DNA of 64,000 nucleotides from NCBI RefSeq assembly GCF_000189635.1, contig NW_002476433.1:434001-498000 (forward strand). The letters are read 5' to 3'. A model generated the notes under the pieces. That model did no database searches. It worked only from the letters and a program-made list of their open reading frames with translations, and was not told where the DNA came from. Of this stretch, positions 61,401 to 64,000 are shown one piece after another (within the stretch, counting starts at the first letter, position 1; the number at the start of each line of letters is the position of its first letter). Origin of the DNA: Tetrahymena thermophila SB210 (Eukaryota > Ciliophora > Oligohymenophorea > Hymenostomatida > Tetrahymenidae). Made by a program: the position numbers and the translations under genes.

Positions 61401-64000
61401 AAAATTCTACTAAAATTCTTTGGAAAGTATTTCATTTTGTAACATTTAAAATAATCTAAGTAAAATTTATTTTTCAGATTAATTTTTACCAGGATTGATT
61501 AAAGCTTTTAAGTTAATACTAAAACTTTCTAATTCTTCAATAGAGAGTTCACAAATATTATCTTGATATTTTTAGAAATCGTATATCATGGCTCTAGCGA
61601 CAAAATATTCAAAGAAAGCTCGATGTTTAAAATATATTTAATTGTTTTTCTAGTTTATAACTAATTCTTTTTACAAAAAGTTTTCTAAACTTTATCTAAA
61701 ACTTTTCTTATTAATTTCATCTAAAAATAGAATTTGTTCATAAATTTTGTCTAATTATAATCTACTATTTTCAATTTTTAAAATTTTATTTGATGTAGAA
61801 GTATTTGAAAATATTTTTATAGCAATATGCTAAAAGAAAACAAAATAAATGTCAGCTAAATCTTCTATTATTTTTTTATCTTAGCAAATAATATTTACTT
61901 ATTTCACAAAATCAGCTGCTTATTATTGGAAAATTGAATAAAAGTAAATCTCAAAAATATCATTTTGATTTTAAATATTATTCAGAATACTTTTTAATTA
62001 GCTCTTATCTTTATCTATAATTGATTTTAAAAATAATTAAAGATTTAAAGGTAAAATAAGCAATTTTCTTATTCTTTTTTCTTCTAAAGCAATATTTAAA
62101 GAAGATATTATATCATCTTAATATTTATCTTTGTTATCTTTTATTTAATAAAGGCATAATTTTTTAATAAAATCTATTACATCATTTATGCTAAATTGAC
62201 TTAATTTAATAATAGAATAATTTAAATTAACTAATAGCTTTCGTTAATCGTCATTATTAATATTAAAATAGAAATCAATTTGATTTCTACTAATTTTTTA
62301 TATTGTGATGCACATTATAAATGAAGTATTGCACCATTCGTCAAGTTTAAATTTGGAAAAAATTAAAGACAATTCACTCTATTATTCATCATAATTATCA
62401 AATATAATCAGCTTGTGGATATTACTTTATTTAAGTTGTTAAATTGATAGATGATCTAAATTTTATTAAATCAAATAGTTTTCAAGAGAAGGATTTAGAA
62501 TGTCTAAATCATTACAATTGATTACTATTTAAATAATATTAAGCTACTTATCAAATATTTTAATTTCTTTCATTAATTGAATTTACAACATTTAAATAAG
62601 TGTAGATTTTCCAAATCCTTCTTTTGCTAAAATGATTAAAATTTTATTCGATGATTAATTTTTAGAACTTGCAGAAATACTATTTTAAATATTTTTATCA
62701 CCATTTTTAATAAAACCTTGTATAATGAAATCTATTGTATTAACATTTTAAGATTTGTTAAGATTTTTGAAAATTTAATTAAATTCTGAATTACAGTCTA
62801 ATAATTAGGAGCTTTAATTAATGTAAATATTTTAAATTTAATCCAAAGTCTTATCAATAAAAATTTTTTTAAATATCTTCTATCTTATCTCTAATTCCCA
62901 TAGTTCAATAAATTTAGAGTGAATTTTACTTTCAAAATCTTAAAAATCAAAGATTTAACAGTTTCCTTAGTTTAAATTTTATTTTATAGTGTTTGTGTCT
63001 GATTATTTTATTTTGCTTTAAGAATATTAAATGACTTTGGTTGCAAAATTGTTTTAATCATTTAAAGTTTATTCTTTTAATTTATTTACAAATTATTTAT
63101 TTTATAAGTAAATAAGAGCTACTTCCTATTAATTTAAAAATCTAAATACAATATCTAACCAGAGATCGTCATTTTCAATATTTTTTACTATATTACAGTA
63201 GTCAAGAAGAATTTAGTTAGATAAAATAATCTATGTTAAATCGTCTACATAGAAAGTAGAACAAAATTTAATTTTGGAAGAATTATTATTTATATGAATC
63301 TAAGATTATAAAATTTCAATAAATAACTTAATTTTGCTATTATTATTTAGTTTATTAAAATCTTAAAATTGCAAATTATTTTCAAATTATAAAATCTATA
63401 TTATTTTTTCTAACACCCTAATAATTTAAATTAGAAAATAATTAAGTAAGGTAATTTCTACTTAGCATTGACTATATCGGATAAACTATTCTATATAAAA
63501 TATTAACTCTTCTTCCTCTTAAATTCCAAATATTTGTCCAAATTTTTAGTATTTTAAAATCCATATAAAAGATATTTAACTTAAAATATCATTCTTTGAA
63601 ATTTACTCAAGTAAATTTTCTCTATTTTTATCTTAACTTTATACTGATAAAACATATTCATTGATAGATGCTATATGAGGATATTAATAAGTTTTTATAC
63701 TTTAATCTTCCCTTTTCAATTACTTCATCATTATCTACTTTACTAGCTATTTAATTTCTTAAAATTAATTATTATCTCCTTAAAATTCTTCTTCATTGTT
63801 TTAAATAAAAAATTGCAAAAAATCAAACATTGTTCCAATATCTCTGCATGAAAATATTTGACTGTTCTCTTATAAATAGTCCAAAAACTCTTAAATAACA
63901 CCTCTAACTTCTATATATTCAATTTTCAAATCTTTGTTTTCAATCGTTAATATATATATTAATAATATGTTAGTCATTTAAATTAAAAATGCTTTGTAAG
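58419..64000 (-). CDS. NACHT NTPase with C-terminal WD40 repeats (5' end outside window)
   Basis: One uninterrupted frame from the window end to TGA 58419-58421, at least 1,859 residues; the codon phase at 63998 and at the stop agrees. An in-frame ATG at about 63977 exists, but the frame is open above it, so the start is probably beyond the window. A helical N-terminal part is followed by a P-loop NTPase: Walker A AKEGFGKST (about 62599-62625), Walker B-like KLIIFDNYDEQ (about 62379-62411), then helical segments typical of NACHT/STAND proteins. About 58430-61000 encodes many WD-type repeats (FSKDSNYLITTSLDKTLKIW, FSNDQKYFATSSSDRLCKIW), enough for two beta-propellers. STAND proteins of this type act as ligand-triggered switches in signalling or immunity. 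The first Walker Gly is Ala. Confidence 0.85.

Overview
The window comes from the nuclear genome of a ciliate, most likely an oligohymenophorean such as Tetrahymena. Every long reading frame becomes continuous only if TAA and TAG are read as glutamine and TGA is the sole stop. The DNA is extremely AT-rich, introns are short (about 50-300 bases) GT..AG, and gene content is eukaryotic (cap-binding complex, LTV1, tubulin ligase, RAP-domain protein). A standard-code ORF caller sees only fragments of these genes. I reassembled each CDS by hand and checked that exon phases and stop positions agree.

Layout. 0.5-6.1 kb: tandem pair of glutathionylspermidine-synthetase-like ATP-grasp genes on the minus strand. 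7.2-10.1 kb: VIT+VWA protein (minus). 11.3-15.2 kb: convergent pair of paralogous multi-pass membrane proteins. 16.1-19.3 kb: nuclear cap-binding protein large subunit (minus). 21.2-23.2 kb: B-box/coiled-coil protein (plus). 23.5-31.3 kb: two plus-strand PARG-like genes flanking a minus-strand gene that joins an NlpC/P60-like domain to a tubulin-tyrosine-ligase domain. 31.8-34.2 kb: RAP-domain protein (minus). 34.8-37.2 kb: LTV1 (plus). 37.4-42.5 kb: a duplicated small secreted Cys protein, plus flank remnants of a third copy. 42.8-57.5 kb: a repetitive cluster of single-C2H2 zinc-finger genes and tiny Gln-rich genes arranged as tandem and inverted duplications. 58.4-64.0 kb: a large NACHT-WD40 protein (minus) that runs off the window end.

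Housekeeping genes (NCBP1, LTV1, the RAP protein) are interspersed with recent local duplications. The points that look least ordinary are: the PARG-like pair, in which the diphosphate-binding GGG loop is replaced by F-x-F while Q-D/E-E is kept; the peptidase-ligase fusion between them; the zinc-finger/Q-rich cluster with its near-perfect long palindrome; and several strong RNA-like hairpins in gene-free DNA. No tRNA, rRNA, CRISPR array or telomere repeat was seen.
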